NCBI RefSeq assembly: GCF_900635955.1
Contig: NZ_LR134201.1
Coordinates: 2,480,001-2,544,000, forward strand
DNA: 64,000 nucleotides
Direction: 5' to 3'
Origin: Cedecea lapagei
Lineage (GTDB): Bacteria > Pseudomonadota > Gammaproteobacteria > Enterobacterales > Enterobacteriaceae
Positions 8,133 to 17,017 of this stretch are shown here, in pieces; positions within the stretch are counted from its first letter, which is position 1, and every line of letters starts with the position of its first letter. The notes beneath the pieces were generated by a model. The model worked only from the letters and a program-made list of their open reading frames with translations, searched no databases and was not told where the DNA came from. The position numbers and the translations under genes are program-made.

Positions 8133-8852
8133 TTACAGCCCTACCGCCTCCTTAAGAGACTTCAGGTAGCGACGGCTCACAGGTACGGTGCGTCCATCCC
8201 GCAGCAGCAGCTCCGCCTGACTATTATCCTCCAGGCGGATCTCCTGCAGATAATTCATATTCACCAGATATTGGCGATGACAACGCAACAGCGGCGTGCG
8301 GCTTTCCAGCGTACGCAGCGTTAACTCGGTGAACCCTTCTTTGCCGTCCCGGCTGGTGACATACACTCCGCTCATTCGACTGCTGACGTAGGCCACCTCT
8401 TCCATCTGCAGCAGCCAGATTCGGCTGTGGCCGCTGCACGGGATGAATTTCAGCAGCTGCTGGCTTTCCGGCAGGCGGGAAATGTCCTGCGCTTCGTTTT
8501 CCTGGTGCAGGCGCGACAGCGTTTTTTGCAGCCGCTGGGCCTCTATCGGCTTGAGCAAATAGTCAAAAGCGCACTCTTCGAAGGCCTGCACCGCGTACTC
8601 ATCAAAAGCGGTGAGAAACACAATACGAGGGCGGTGGCGCTCGTCGAGCATACCCACCATCTCCAGCCCGCTGATGCGCGGCATCTGAATATCAAGAAAC
8701 AGCACGTCCGGGCGCAGTTTATTCACGGCGCCAATCGCTTCAATCGCATTGGAGCACTCCCCCACAATCTCAACTTCTGCGTCATTATGGAGCAGGATGC
8801 GCAGGTTCTCTCGCGCCAGCGGTTCGTCATCAACAATCAGCACTCTTAACAT
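8133..8852 (-). CDS. btsR: BtsR (YehT), LytTR response regulator
   Basis: 239 residues, strongly similar to E. coli BtsR. The receiver domain (1-120) carries D8/D9, the phospho-acceptor D54 in LFLDIQMPR, and a conserved Lys in LLKPIE. The C-terminal LytTR DNA-binding domain (about 135-237) includes LLRCHRQYLVN and VPVSRRYLKSLKEA. With BtsS it senses extracellular pyruvate and activates btsT. Its ATG overlaps the btsS stop by 7 nt (ATGTTAA), so the two are translationally coupled. The phased ACCGCT repeats in front of btsT are the obvious target. In E. coli this pair sits far from btsT; here it is adjacent and convergent. Confidence 0.96.
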   Translation of the reverse strand: MLRVLIVDDEPLARENLRILLHNDAEVEIVGECSNAIEAIGAVNKLRPDVLFLDIQMPRISGLEMVGMLDERHRPRIVFLTAFDEYAVQAFEECAFDYLLKPIEAQRLQKTLSRLHQENEAQDISRLPESQQLLKFIPCSGHSRIWLLQMEEVAYVSSRMSGVYVTSRDGKEGFTELTLRTLESRTPLLRCHRQYLVNMNYLQEIRLEDNSQAELLLRDGRTVPVSRRYLKSLKEAVGL

Positions 8853-10534
8853 ACAAACTCCTCGGCGGGCAGACGCACAGTGATGCAGGTAAAACGATCG
8901 GGATCGCAGCTCACGGCCAGACCATAGTCGTCGCCAAATTTCGCACGCAGCCGCTTGTCCACCAGATTCATTCCCAGCCCGTTACTGTTAATTTCTGGCC
9001 GATACAGGCCGGCATTGTCCTCAACGTCAACAAAGACGTTTTGCCCCTCTCCCCGTGCGCGAATGGTAATAATCCCTTTGCCCAGCAGCTGCGAGGTGCC
9101 ATGTTTAATGGCGTTTTCCACAATCGGCTGCAGGGTAAAAGCCGGCAAATGTTGCTGCGCCAGCGCTTCCGGCACCTGCAGCTCTACCGTCAGCTGGCTT
9201 TGAAAACGAGCAAGCTCAATTTGCAGATAGGCGTTCACGTGCTCAATTTCGTCGGACAGCGTGACGATTTCTGACGGACGCTTCAGGTTTTTGCGGAAAA
9301 AAGTAGAGAGGTATTGCACCAGCTGCCCGGCTTTATCGCCGTCGTTGCGGATAACCGCTTTCAGCGTGTTAAGCGCGTTGAATAAGAAATGCGGATTAAC
9401 CTGAGCGTGCAGCAGCTTGATTTCCGACTGGGCCAGCAGCGCTTTTTGCTGTTCGTATTTGCCCGCCAGAATCTGCGCCGATAAGAGCTGGGCGATCCCT
9501 TCCCCCAGCGTGCGGTTAATGGAGCTGAACAGGCGGTTTCGCGCTTCGTAGAGTTTTATCGTGCCAATAACCCGCTGATTCTCGCCCCGCAGCGGGATCA
9601 CCAGCGTCGACCCCAGCTTGCAGTTAGGATGCAGAGAGCAGCGATAAGGCAGCTCGTTACCGTCGGCGTAAACCACTTCGTTATTTTCGATGGCCTGCCA
9701 CGTGTAGCCGGAAGAAATTGGCTTGCCAGCAAGGTGGTGGTCGGCACCGGTGCCGATAAACGCCAGCAGCTTTTCACGATCGGTGATAGCCACGGCGCTG
9801 ATATCCAGCTCCTGGTGCAGCACCCTGGCTACCTTCATGCTGTTTTGCTCATTAAAACCTTGCCGGAGAATGCCCTCGGTCGAGGCGGCCACTTTTAGCG
9901 CAGTGGCGGAGAACGCAGAGGTATATTTTTCAAACATCGCGCGTTTATCCAGCAGGATGCGCATAAACATCGCGGCCCCAAGGGTGTTGGTGACCATCAT
10001 CGGGGCGGCAATGCTTTCTACCAAGTGAAGCGCGTCTTCAAACGGCCTGGCGATCAGCAAGATGATTAGCATCTGCACCAGCTCGGCCACAAAGGTGACC
10101 GCGCCGGCGACCAGCGGATTAAACAGCTTGTCTGTACGGCCACGCTTAATTAAGAAGCTGTGAATCAGCCCGCCAATCAGCCCTTCGGCGATAGTCGAGA
10201 TCATACAGCTAAGCGCCGTCATACCGCCGAGAGAGTAACGATGAAGCCCGCCGGTGAGCCCGACTAAGCCCCCCACCACCGGCCCACCCAGCAGGCCCCC
10301 CATCACCGCGCCAATGGCTCGCGTGTTGGCAATGGAGCCTTCAATATGCAGGCCAAAGTAGGTGCCCATAATGCAGAAAACCGAGAAGGTGATGTAGCAC
10401 AGCAGCTTGTGGGGTAAGCGTACGGTCACCTGCATTAGCGGAATAAACAGCCTGGTTTTACTCATCAGCCAGGCAATGACCAGGAACACGCACATCTGCT
10501 GCAAAAGCAGCAGGACTAAATTGAACTCGTACAT
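8846..10534 (-). CDS. btsS: BtsS (YehU), pyruvate-sensing LytS-type histidine kinase
   Basis: 562 residues from the ATG at 10534 (MYEFNLVLLLLQQMCVF), the start equivalent to E. coli BtsS. A longer open frame exists upstream but adds no family-like sequence. Order: N-terminal 5TM-LYT membrane sensor domain (about residues 1-200, with GGLLGGPVVGGLVGLTGGLHRYS), a GAF-like domain (about 225-345), then a His_kinase domain with the phospho-acceptor His in LLHAQVNPHFLFNALNTLK and an HATPase_c domain with LQPIVENAIKHG and GLGMNLVDKRL. It is a high-affinity receptor for external pyruvate. It heads the btsSR operon and diverges from the MetNIQ-like operon. Confidence 0.95.
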   Translation of the reverse strand: MYEFNLVLLLLQQMCVFLVIAWLMSKTRLFIPLMQVTVRLPHKLLCYITFSVFCIMGTYFGLHIEGSIANTRAIGAVMGGLLGGPVVGGLVGLTGGLHRYSLGGMTALSCMISTIAEGLIGGLIHSFLIKRGRTDKLFNPLVAGAVTFVAELVQMLIILLIARPFEDALHLVESIAAPMMVTNTLGAAMFMRILLDKRAMFEKYTSAFSATALKVAASTEGILRQGFNEQNSMKVARVLHQELDISAVAITDREKLLAFIGTGADHHLAGKPISSGYTWQAIENNEVVYADGNELPYRCSLHPNCKLGSTLVIPLRGENQRVIGTIKLYEARNRLFSSINRTLGEGIAQLLSAQILAGKYEQQKALLAQSEIKLLHAQVNPHFLFNALNTLKAVIRNDGDKAGQLVQYLSTFFRKNLKRPSEIVTLSDEIEHVNAYLQIELARFQSQLTVELQVPEALAQQHLPAFTLQPIVENAIKHGTSQLLGKGIITIRARGEGQNVFVDVEDNAGLYRPEINSNGLGMNLVDKRLRAKFGDDYGLAVSCDPDRFTCITVRLPAEEFVC

Positions 10535-11009
10535 CTTCTGAAACTCTCCGTTCTCGACGCGGCTAACATAGCGCGAACGGAAAATGATTTCCGGGGCATA
10601 GCTCAGATTTGTTAAATCCGGCACACAAATCCCGCCGCCGTAACGAATATATTTGTTCAGAAATGGATATATGAAACTAAAGAAAACGCGCTGCGCAATT
10701 ATCACTCAGCTTCAAATATCTCCGGCAATGAAACATTTCCGATTAATGGGTATTTTTGCCATTTTCAATATAAGAAATCCCGGATTTTATCTAAGCGAAA
10801 ATGCCGCTTTCGTCGCGGAAGACTCTGGCGGTTTTATATTCCCGGCGGCTATAAGTAATGATTTTTACATTCTTCTGACAAACATCGTAAGCAGGTAGTA
10901 TCGCCCTGATAAAGACGATTAAGCGCCCAGAACACGGCATGTTTGCCACCATTTATGGTTAATCATGCTGTCCCATTGGGGAAGATTTAAGCAGTTAAGG
11001 AATATAAGA
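10535..11009. promoter_or_regulatory. btsS / metN-like divergent intergenic region
   Basis: 475 bp between two divergent operons with no believable gene. It must hold the leftward btsS promoter and the rightward promoter of the ABC importer. The only strong signal I can point to is the ribosome-binding site AAGG (10997-11000) ahead of the metN-like ATG. I see no clear MetJ operator array. Confidence 0.5.
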
Positions 11010-12032
11010 ATGATCGTTCTCTCGGGCGTATCTAAGGTATTTGCCACTAAACATGGCGCAATTACCGCCGTCGATAATATTAATCTTAAGGTAGAAAAAG
11101 GCCAGATTTACGGCATTATCGGCTATAGCGGCGCGGGTAAAAGTACGTTAATTCGCTTATTAAACGGGCTGGAAACCCCGTCTACCGGCTCTATTATCGT
11201 GGCCGGACAGGACATTGCTAAGGCCAACGGAGAGCAGCTGCGCCAGGCGCGTTTAAAGGTCAGCATGGTGTTCCAGCACTTCAATTTGCTGTGGTCACGT
11301 ACGGTGGCCGAGAATATTGCGTTTCCCCTGCAAATTGCCGGGGCAAACAAACGCCAGATTAAGCAGCGTGTCGACGAATTGATTAAGCTGGTGGGGCTTG
11401 AAGGCCGCGAAAATGCCTGGCCTTCACAGCTGAGCGGCGGTCAGAAGCAGCGCGTTGGCATCGCCAGGGCGCTGGCCAATAACCCGGATGTTCTACTGTG
11501 CGACGAGGCCACGTCAGCGCTGGACCCACAAACCACCGACGCGATCCTCGATCTGCTGCTCGACATTAACCGCCAGCTCAACTTAACCATTGTGCTCATT
11601 ACCCATGAGATGCACGTGGTACGCAAAATTTGCCAGCGCGTGGCGGTGATGGAGAACGGCAGGGTCGTTGAAGAGGGGCCGGTGCTGGATATTTTCACCC
11701 ATCCGGAACAGCCGATCACGCAGACTTTTGTTCGCCAGGTAGCAAACCACGGCACGACCAGCGAACCGTTCAATCCACATTGGGTCCAGGGGTTAAACGG
11801 CAGCATTCTGAAGCTGATCTTCCCCGGTGGAGAAGCTCAGCAGCCGGTGATTGCCGATGTGATCCAGCATTTTCACCTCGCGCTGAATATTCTGCACGGC
11901 AATATCACCCAGACGGTAGACGGCTCGTTTGGCGAGCTTTATGTCCACATCGATGACGCAAGCCAGCTTGAAAATATTACGCATTACCTGAATCAAAAGC
12001 GGGTAGAAACTGAGGTTATCCGACATGCTTGA
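11010..12032 (+). CDS. MetN-like ABC importer ATP-binding subunit
   Basis: 340 residues. Walker A GYSGAGKST at residues 38-46, Q-loop FQHFNLL, signature LSGGQKQR, Walker B VLLCDEATSALDP and H-loop THEMHVV. The C-terminal ~80 residues form the NIL/ACT-like domain typical of MetN that binds methionine for trans-inhibition. I chose ATG 11010 (MIVLSGVSKVF), which lines up with MetN and has AAGG 9 nt upstream; an upstream ATG at 10965 adds 15 unlike residues. It is followed by a MetI-like permease (8-nt overlap) and a MetQ-like binding protein, so this is a complete methionine/NlpA-class importer. It is probably a paralogue of the core metNIQ; the substrate could be a methionine derivative or another amino acid. 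Confidence 0.9.
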   Translation: MIVLSGVSKVFATKHGAITAVDNINLKVEKGQIYGIIGYSGAGKSTLIRLLNGLETPSTGSIIVAGQDIAKANGEQLRQARLKVSMVFQHFNLLWSRTVAENIAFPLQIAGANKRQIKQRVDELIKLVGLEGRENAWPSQLSGGQKQRVGIARALANNPDVLLCDEATSALDPQTTDAILDLLLDINRQLNLTIVLITHEMHVVRKICQRVAVMENGRVVEEGPVLDIFTHPEQPITQTFVRQVANHGTTSEPFNPHWVQGLNGSILKLIFPGGEAQQPVIADVIQHFHLALNILHGNITQTVDGSFGELYVHIDDASQLENITHYLNQKRVETEVIRHA

Positions 12033-12693
12033 TCAATACTTCCCGCATTTAAATCTCGACAAGCTGTGGACCGCAACGGGTGAAACGCTCTATATGACAG
12101 CCTGGTCAGGGCTCGCTACGCTGGTTTTCGGGATTGCCCTCGGCGTGCTGCTGTTTCTGACCTCTCGAGGCCAGCTGCTGCAGAACCGCCTTGTTTATTC
12201 GGTGGTCACGGTGCTGGTAAACGTCTTCCGTTCGATCCCTTTTATCATCCTTATCGTCCTGCTGATCCCGTTTACCAAAACGCTGGTTGGCACCATTCTG
12301 GGCACCAACGCCGCGCTTCCGGCGCTGATTGTTGGCGCGGCGCCTTTCTATGCCCGGCTGGTGGAAATTGCCCTGCGTGAGGTCGATAAAGGCGTCATTG
12401 AAGCCACCCGGTCGATGGGCGCGAAAACCCATACGCTGATTTTCCGCGTGCTTCTTCCTGAATCCTCCCCTGCCCTGGTATCGGGCATTACGGTGACGCT
12501 GATCGCTCTGGTGAGCTATAGCGCAATGGCCGGGGTTATCGGCGCGGGCGGCCTGGGCAACCTTGCCTATCTGGAAGGTTTTCAGCGTAACCACAACGAC
12601 GTCACGCTGGTGGCTACGGCCATGATATTAGCGATCGTTTTTATTATTCAGTTCATCGGCGACCGCGTTACGCACCTGCTCGATAAACGCTGA
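12025..12693 (+). CDS. MetI-like ABC importer permease
   Basis: 222 residues with about five membrane helices, the MetI type (E. coli MetI is 217 aa). The cytoplasmic coupling loop EATRSMGAKTHTLIFRVLLPES is the EAA motif that contacts the ATPase. Two subunits would form the inner-membrane channel with the upstream ATPase dimer. Its ATG overlaps the end of the metN-like gene by 8 nt, so the two are translationally coupled. The substrate cannot be read from the permease alone. Confidence 0.92.
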   Translation: MLDQYFPHLNLDKLWTATGETLYMTAWSGLATLVFGIALGVLLFLTSRGQLLQNRLVYSVVTVLVNVFRSIPFIILIVLLIPFTKTLVGTILGTNAALPALIVGAAPFYARLVEIALREVDKGVIEATRSMGAKTHTLIFRVLLPESSPALVSGITVTLIALVSYSAMAGVIGAGGLGNLAYLEGFQRNHNDVTLVATAMILAIVFIIQFIGDRVTHLLDKR

Positions 12694-12788
12694 CGGGTTC
12701 TTAAGCTTTCGGGCGGCAGAGACGGACTCCGCCGCCCGGGATTCCACGGCAATGTACTTTTAATCACTAATGACCACTGGACGAAATA

Positions 12789-13604
12789 ATGAAAAAACAG
12801 TTTATGATGTTAGCTCTGGCTTCTTTAACCGCCTTAAGCCTCCACGCCAACGCCGCTGAAAAGCTGGTTGTCGGCGCCTCCAACGTGCCGCATGCCGAAA
12901 TTCTTGAGCAGGCAAAGCCTATTCTGGCGAAAGAAGGTATCGATCTTGAGATCAAAACCTTCCAGGACTATATCCTGCCAAATACCACCCTTGCCGAGCG
13001 TGAAATTGATGCTAACTACTTCCAGCACCAGCCCTATCTGGATTCGGTTCTGCAGGATCATAAGGGCGATAAAAATTACGATTTCGTCAGCGCCGGCGCC
13101 ATCCACGTTGAGCCGATCGGTATCTATTCTAAGAAGTTTAAAAGCCTGAAAGATCTGCCGCAGAACGGCAAAGTCATCATGCGTGACTCGGTTGCCGAAG
13201 AGGGCCGCATTCTGGCTATTTTCCAGCGCGAAGGGGTGATCACCCTGAAACCAGGCATCAAACCGGTTAATGCACGCATCAGCGACATCGCCTCCAACCC
13301 GAAAAACCTTCAGTTCAAGGCTGATATTGAAGCCGCTCTGCTGCCGCAGATGTACGCCAACAATGAGGGCGACGCGGTGGTGATCAACGCTAACTATGCG
13401 CTTGATGCCGGCCTGAACCCAATCAAAGATCCGATTGCCGTTGAAAGCACCGAAGGTAACCCATATGCCAACATCATCACCGTGCACCGTGCCGATGTGA
13501 AAAAGCATGACATCGTTGAGCTGGTGAAGGTCCTGCACTCTAAGGAGATTCAGGACTGGATCAACGAGAAATACCACGGCGCAGTTGTGCCGGTTAACCA
13601 GTAA
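12789..13604 (+). CDS. MetQ/NlpA-family substrate-binding protein, non-lipoprotein
   Basis: 271 residues of the NlpA/MetQ family (GASNVPHAEILEQAKPILAKEGI, the DANYFQHQPYLD region, INANYALDAGLNP). It binds the ligand in the periplasm and delivers it to the permease encoded just upstream. The signal peptide MKKQFMMLALASLTALSLHANAA ends in an ordinary signal peptidase I site (ANA-A). There is no lipobox Cys, whereas E. coli MetQ is a lipoprotein, so this protein should be soluble in the periplasm. A 95-bp gap separates it from the permease gene, and a strong terminator follows. Confidence 0.9.
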   Translation: MKKQFMMLALASLTALSLHANAAEKLVVGASNVPHAEILEQAKPILAKEGIDLEIKTFQDYILPNTTLAEREIDANYFQHQPYLDSVLQDHKGDKNYDFVSAGAIHVEPIGIYSKKFKSLKDLPQNGKVIMRDSVAEEGRILAIFQREGVITLKPGIKPVNARISDIASNPKNLQFKADIEAALLPQMYANNEGDAVVINANYALDAGLNPIKDPIAVESTEGNPYANIITVHRADVKKHDIVELVKVLHSKEIQDWINEKYHGAVVPVNQ

Positions 13605-13620
13605 TCCCTCCATCAAGAAG

Positions 13621-13647
13621 AAGGAGCGCTATGCGCTCCTTTATTTT
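13621..13647 (+). terminator. Rho-independent terminator of the MetNIQ-like operon
   Basis: Perfect 9-bp stem AAGGAGCGC (13621-13629) / GCGCTCCTT (13633-13641) with a 3-nt loop, followed by a T-rich tail (TTATTTT). It lies 17 bp after the binding-protein stop codon. Confidence 0.93.
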
Positions 13648-13754
13648 CTTCATTCTCACGTCAGGTCTTACAGCGGCTGATATTCGAGTCGATATTGTCG
13701 AGCAGAATAAAACACGGGTGCAGAAGGCTAAAACAGGCGCGCCTCGCTCCTGAA

Positions 13755-13997
13755 CTAGCCGACCACTTTTTCCAGGTCCAGCAGCTCTTCCAGCGTCAGC
13801 ATATTGCTTTGGGCCACCGCCAGAGCGTCATCCAGCCCTTTATTATAGAGAACCGGCGCCAGCCTTTTGACTAACTCATCCAGCAAGAACTCGGCCTCAA
13901 ACTGCCCGACCTGCAGATCGTGTTTCTCATCCAGCCAGTCGGTGATGAAGTCGCTCAGTTTGCGGTAATCTTCGGCGGGCAGCTCTAATTTTTTCAT
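13755..13997 (-). CDS. DUF2164 family protein
   Basis: 80 residues, small and acidic, with the DUF2164 pattern: FITDWLDEKHDLQVGQFEAEFLLDELVKRLAPVLYNKGLDDAL. Proteins of this family have no established function. The stop of the upstream flavin reductase-like gene and this ATG share one base (TAATG), so the two are co-translated and probably work together or at least share expression. The length is usual for the family. Confidence 0.85.
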   Translation of the reverse strand: MKKLELPAEDYRKLSDFITDWLDEKHDLQVGQFEAEFLLDELVKRLAPVLYNKGLDDALAVAQSNMLTLEELLDLEKVVG

Positions 13998-14590
13998 TAT
14001 GCCTCCACATCCGGCACGATCAGCGACTCGCCGATGGCGTAGAACTGACCGCCGGCGATGTAGTGCAGACTGCGGTATTCCGGCGGAGAGGTTTCAAAAG
14101 ACCAGCGGCCGTTGCGGAATACGCGGCTGTCCGCCCAGGCGCCGATAATCTCGCCGATAAACAGGTCGTGGGCCTGATGGTTATGGGGCTCAGGGATCAG
14201 CCTGCAGACCATCCACGCCGTGCAGCCCGCCACCAGCGGTACGCTGTGGCCAGGAACGCGAAACAGTTCAGCCCCCGCCTGCTCCAGCTTGTCGGGCATC
14301 TCTTTCAGGCTATGGGTGCCAAGAAAATGGGTCATTTTTAGCTGAGCGGCACACGGCACCTGGATAACAAAGGTACCGCTTTCTTCGATAAGCGTGCGGG
14401 TGGCGGTGATTTTATCCAGCACCACCATCAGCTTTGACGGGGTAAAATCCAGCGCGCAGGACCAGGCGGCGGTCATTACGTCGTCCACGCCATTATGGTG
14501 GGCAGAGACCAGCACCGTTGGGCCGTGGTTGATCAGGCGGTAAGACTTTTCTAACGGAACTTCAATAATATGCGGGTCCATACTTTGCAT
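13997..14590 (-). CDS. Flavin reductase-like FMN-binding protein
   Basis: 197 residues of the flavin reductase-like split-barrel fold: the N-terminal NHGPTVLVSAHHNGVDDVMTAAWSCALDFTPSKLMVVL is the FMN-binding region of this family, followed by GTFVIQVPCAAQ and a C-terminal region with FIGEIIGAWAD. Members reduce flavin with NAD(P)H or bind FMN as stand-alone oxidoreductases; the substrate is unknown. A second Met at residue 4 could be the true start. Coupled to the downstream DUF2164 gene. It lies after the arn operon in the same direction, separated by 46 bp with no obvious terminator, so read-through is possible. Confidence 0.85.
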   Translation of the reverse strand: MQSMDPHIIEVPLEKSYRLINHGPTVLVSAHHNGVDDVMTAAWSCALDFTPSKLMVVLDKITATRTLIEESGTFVIQVPCAAQLKMTHFLGTHSLKEMPDKLEQAGAELFRVPGHSVPLVAGCTAWMVCRLIPEPHNHQAHDLFIGEIIGAWADSRVFRNGRWSFETSPPEYRSLHYIAGGQFYAIGESLIVPDVEA

Positions 14591-14636
14591 CCAGCTTTCA
14601 CCAAGTTACCGTCAGTTTGCCTGAACAATCAGCGCA

Positions 14637-15032
14637 TTACTTTTCCTTTTTGTGTCTTAGCCGATGAGGCAGGCAAATCAGCACCAGGCCTACAAAAATA
14701 GCCGCCACGCCGATAAGTTTTTCCGGGCTAAACGCTTCATTAAGCCACGGCACGTTGATGGCGGCAAACCACACCAGCACATAGCTCAGGCTTAAAAGCG
14801 GATAAGCTTTGCTGAGCGGGATCCGCTTAAGCGCCATGTACCAACATCCCATGGAAAACGCGTAGGCCGCCAGCCCGCAAACCAGCGCCAGCAGACCGTA
14901 GCCGCCAAACAGCACCGCCATGACAAATTCAAGGCTCGGCGTAGCCGGTGGAAACTGAATCATCGCCCATTTCATGCTGAGCTGCGCCGCACTCACCAGC
15001 AGCACGCTCATCAACGCCCAGAGATATCCCAT
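14637..15032 (-). CDS. arnF: ArnF, undecaprenyl-phosphate-L-Ara4N flippase subunit
   Basis: 131 residues with four membrane helices of the small multidrug/EamA type (E. coli ArnF 128). Together with ArnE it moves undecaprenyl-phosphate-aminoarabinose across the inner membrane. The proper start is ATG 15032 (MGYLWALMSVLLVSAAQLSMKWAM); the open frame runs further upstream but there it is only an off-frame reading of arnE. The arnE stop and this ATG share one base. The C-terminus is basic (RHKKEK), consistent with a cytoplasmic tail. Last gene of arnBCADTEF. Confidence 0.94.
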   Translation of the reverse strand: MGYLWALMSVLLVSAAQLSMKWAMIQFPPATPSLEFVMAVLFGGYGLLALVCGLAAYAFSMGCWYMALKRIPLSKAYPLLSLSYVLVWFAAINVPWLNEAFSPEKLIGVAAIFVGLVLICLPHRLRHKKEK

Positions 15033-15355
15033 CAGGCGTGCCCTCCCAGCGCGATAATGCCAAGAATGATCAGAATCACCCCCAGCCAGTGGTGGACGGA
15101 AATTTTCTCTTTCCAGATCCAGCGCGCGGCCAGGGTAATAAAGATAAAGTTCAGGCTTAGCATCGGGTAAGCAACGCTCACTTCGACGTGCTGAAGCACC
15201 AGCAGCCAGACCAGCATGCCCAGCCCCAGCAGCACGATGGCAAGCCCAAGCCACAGCACCAGGTGACGGCGCCCCGTCCCCTGTGCCGCCTGCTTCTGGC
15301 ACAGCTGCCCGCCGCAGCTAAGCAGACTGGCCAGAATAATCAGCGCAATATTCAT
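15032..15355 (-). CDS. arnE: ArnE, undecaprenyl-phosphate-L-Ara4N flippase subunit
   Basis: 107 residues, four predicted membrane helices, EamA-like, with motifs seen in ArnE (QHVEVSVAYPMLSLNFIFITLAARWIWKEKIS). Forms the flippase with ArnF. Overlaps the arnT stop by 4 nt (ATGA) and arnF by 1 nt, so the three are translationally coupled. Slightly shorter than E. coli ArnE (111). Confidence 0.94.
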   Translation of the reverse strand: MNIALIILASLLSCGGQLCQKQAAQGTGRRHLVLWLGLAIVLLGLGMLVWLLVLQHVEVSVAYPMLSLNFIFITLAARWIWKEKISVHHWLGVILIILGIIALGGHA

Positions 15356-17013
15356 GGCTGAGCGTCGTACTCAAACAGAACAAAGCGTCCGCTGTTGGCC
15401 CGGTGGTCCGGCGGCGGCAGGTTCAGATCGTTGAGATCGCTGTTATTCGAGACCAACAGCATCAGCGAGACTTTCCCCAGCTTACGGTGTTCCGCCAGCC
15501 AGGTACCGAACTGTTCAGCACCGATATAGCGGTTCATCACATCCGGATAGTCCAGGCCGTAACGGAGCTCACCCGCCTGGTTATAGAGGTTGATATCGCT
15601 GCGCTTCATCTCCCACGCAATCCCGGCAGCAATGCCGACGTTGTTGGTGAAGATATAGCGACTGTCTTCAAGCTGCGGGCGCATTTGATGAATAAACGCC
15701 TGCGGCTGCTTGGAGTTCTCCACTTTCGACGGAATAACCGCGCCAACCAGTAACGCCAGGCCCAGCGGGCAAAGCGCAGCCCAGAACCAGCGTTTGGATG
15801 TCTGGGTCAAGGTCAGGGCGCCAAACAATCCCCACACCGCGAACGCCAGGCAGGCAAGCACCACTTTAAGCGTTTCATTGGCCGCATACACCGGGTGCCT
15901 TGCCAGTCCCCAGGGGGCGAGGAAGAAGGCGACGGTAATAACACAGGCCGAACCGAAAGCCAGGTTGATCCAGCCGTTAGCGCGTAAAACCGCTGACCCG
16001 CTTTTCGCCAACTCTACCGCATGGCGCGCCATCAGGATAGCCAGCGGCGCAAAGCACGGCAGAATGTAGGTAGGCAGTTTGCCCTTCGCGATGCTGAAGA
16101 ACAGGAACGGCATGATAACCCAGCCCAGCAGGTAAAATGCGCCCCCCTGCTCACCGCGCCCTTTCCAGCCGCTTTTCAGCGCGCCAGGCAGCAGCGCCAG
16201 CCACGGCAGGCTGCCGGCAATCAGGAACGGAATGTAATACCAGAACGGCGCTTTATGCTGTGCGTCTTTCTCCGCGAAGCGCTGAATATGCTCAACCCAG
16301 AAGAAATAGTGCCAGAAGTCAGGCTCGGCTTTGGCGATAGCCACCGCCCACGGCAGCGTAATCAGCACGGCGCTCAGCACCGCGATTGGCCCGAACAGCA
16401 GCACTTCTTTCCAGCGTTTTTGCGCAATCACCCAAGGCAGCACGCCGATGACCGGAACCGCCAGCGCCAGGAAGCCTTTGGTCATCACCCCCATGCCGCA
16501 GGCCAGCCCCAGCAGGACATAGCCACCGATCTTGCCGCCCGTCGTTTTGGCCGTGCTTGCAAGCCAGAAGCTGCACATCGCCGCCGTCATCCACAGGGTG
16601 ATCATCGGGTCGAGCACCGAATAGGTCCCGATGCCGTAGACCAGCAGGCAGGTGAGGAAGATAACTCCGGCCAGCACCGCAACCGCTTTATCGCGCCACA
16701 GGCGGAATGCCAGCCAGTAGGTCAGCAACGCGCTCAGGGTCACCGAGAAGACGGAGCCAAAACGCACGGCGAAGTTGTTATGCCCGAAGATCAACTGGCT
16801 GATGTTGTTGATCCAGTACCCTGCGACCGGCTTTTCGAAATAGCGCAAATCGAGGAAGTGAGGAACAACCCAGTTGCCTGACAGCAGCATTTCGCGGCTG
16901 ATTTCCGCATAACGCGTTTCATCCGGCTGCCACAGGTGACGGAACTCCAGCGGTACCAGGTAAAGCAAGGCAAAACAGACCAGAAGGGCCATTCCATATT
17001 TTGCTGTTTTCAT
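15352..17013 (-). CDS. arnT: ArnT, lipid A 4-amino-4-deoxy-L-arabinosyltransferase
   Basis: 553 residues (E. coli 550), a GT83 polytopic inner-membrane enzyme that transfers L-Ara4N from undecaprenyl phosphate to lipid A phosphates on the periplasmic side, lowering the charge and giving polymyxin resistance. The first periplasmic loop carries the acceptor/metal motif LWQPDETRYAEISREML; about a dozen hydrophobic helices follow, then a soluble C-terminal periplasmic domain (from about residue 435). It begins 4 bp after the arnD stop and overlaps arnE. Nothing looks truncated. Confidence 0.96.
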   Translation of the reverse strand: MKTAKYGMALLVCFALLYLVPLEFRHLWQPDETRYAEISREMLLSGNWVVPHFLDLRYFEKPVAGYWINNISQLIFGHNNFAVRFGSVFSVTLSALLTYWLAFRLWRDKAVAVLAGVIFLTCLLVYGIGTYSVLDPMITLWMTAAMCSFWLASTAKTTGGKIGGYVLLGLACGMGVMTKGFLALAVPVIGVLPWVIAQKRWKEVLLFGPIAVLSAVLITLPWAVAIAKAEPDFWHYFFWVEHIQRFAEKDAQHKAPFWYYIPFLIAGSLPWLALLPGALKSGWKGRGEQGGAFYLLGWVIMPFLFFSIAKGKLPTYILPCFAPLAILMARHAVELAKSGSAVLRANGWINLAFGSACVITVAFFLAPWGLARHPVYAANETLKVVLACLAFAVWGLFGALTLTQTSKRWFWAALCPLGLALLVGAVIPSKVENSKQPQAFIHQMRPQLEDSRYIFTNNVGIAAGIAWEMKRSDINLYNQAGELRYGLDYPDVMNRYIGAEQFGTWLAEHRKLGKVSLMLLVSNNSDLNDLNLPPPDHRANSGRFVLFEYDAQP

Positions 17014-17017
17014 CGGT

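Noticed and set aside
10653..10898. 81-codon open frame between btsS and the metN-like gene
   Set aside because: No ribosome-binding site and no recognisable sequence; intergenic AT-rich DNA.
10900..11009. MetJ operator ahead of the metN-like gene
   Set aside because: Only isolated AGACG-like bases, no tandem AGACGTCT boxes.
14637..15302. 221-codon version of arnF starting far upstream
   Set aside because: The extra N-terminus is arnE read in another frame; the ArnF sequence starts at 15032.
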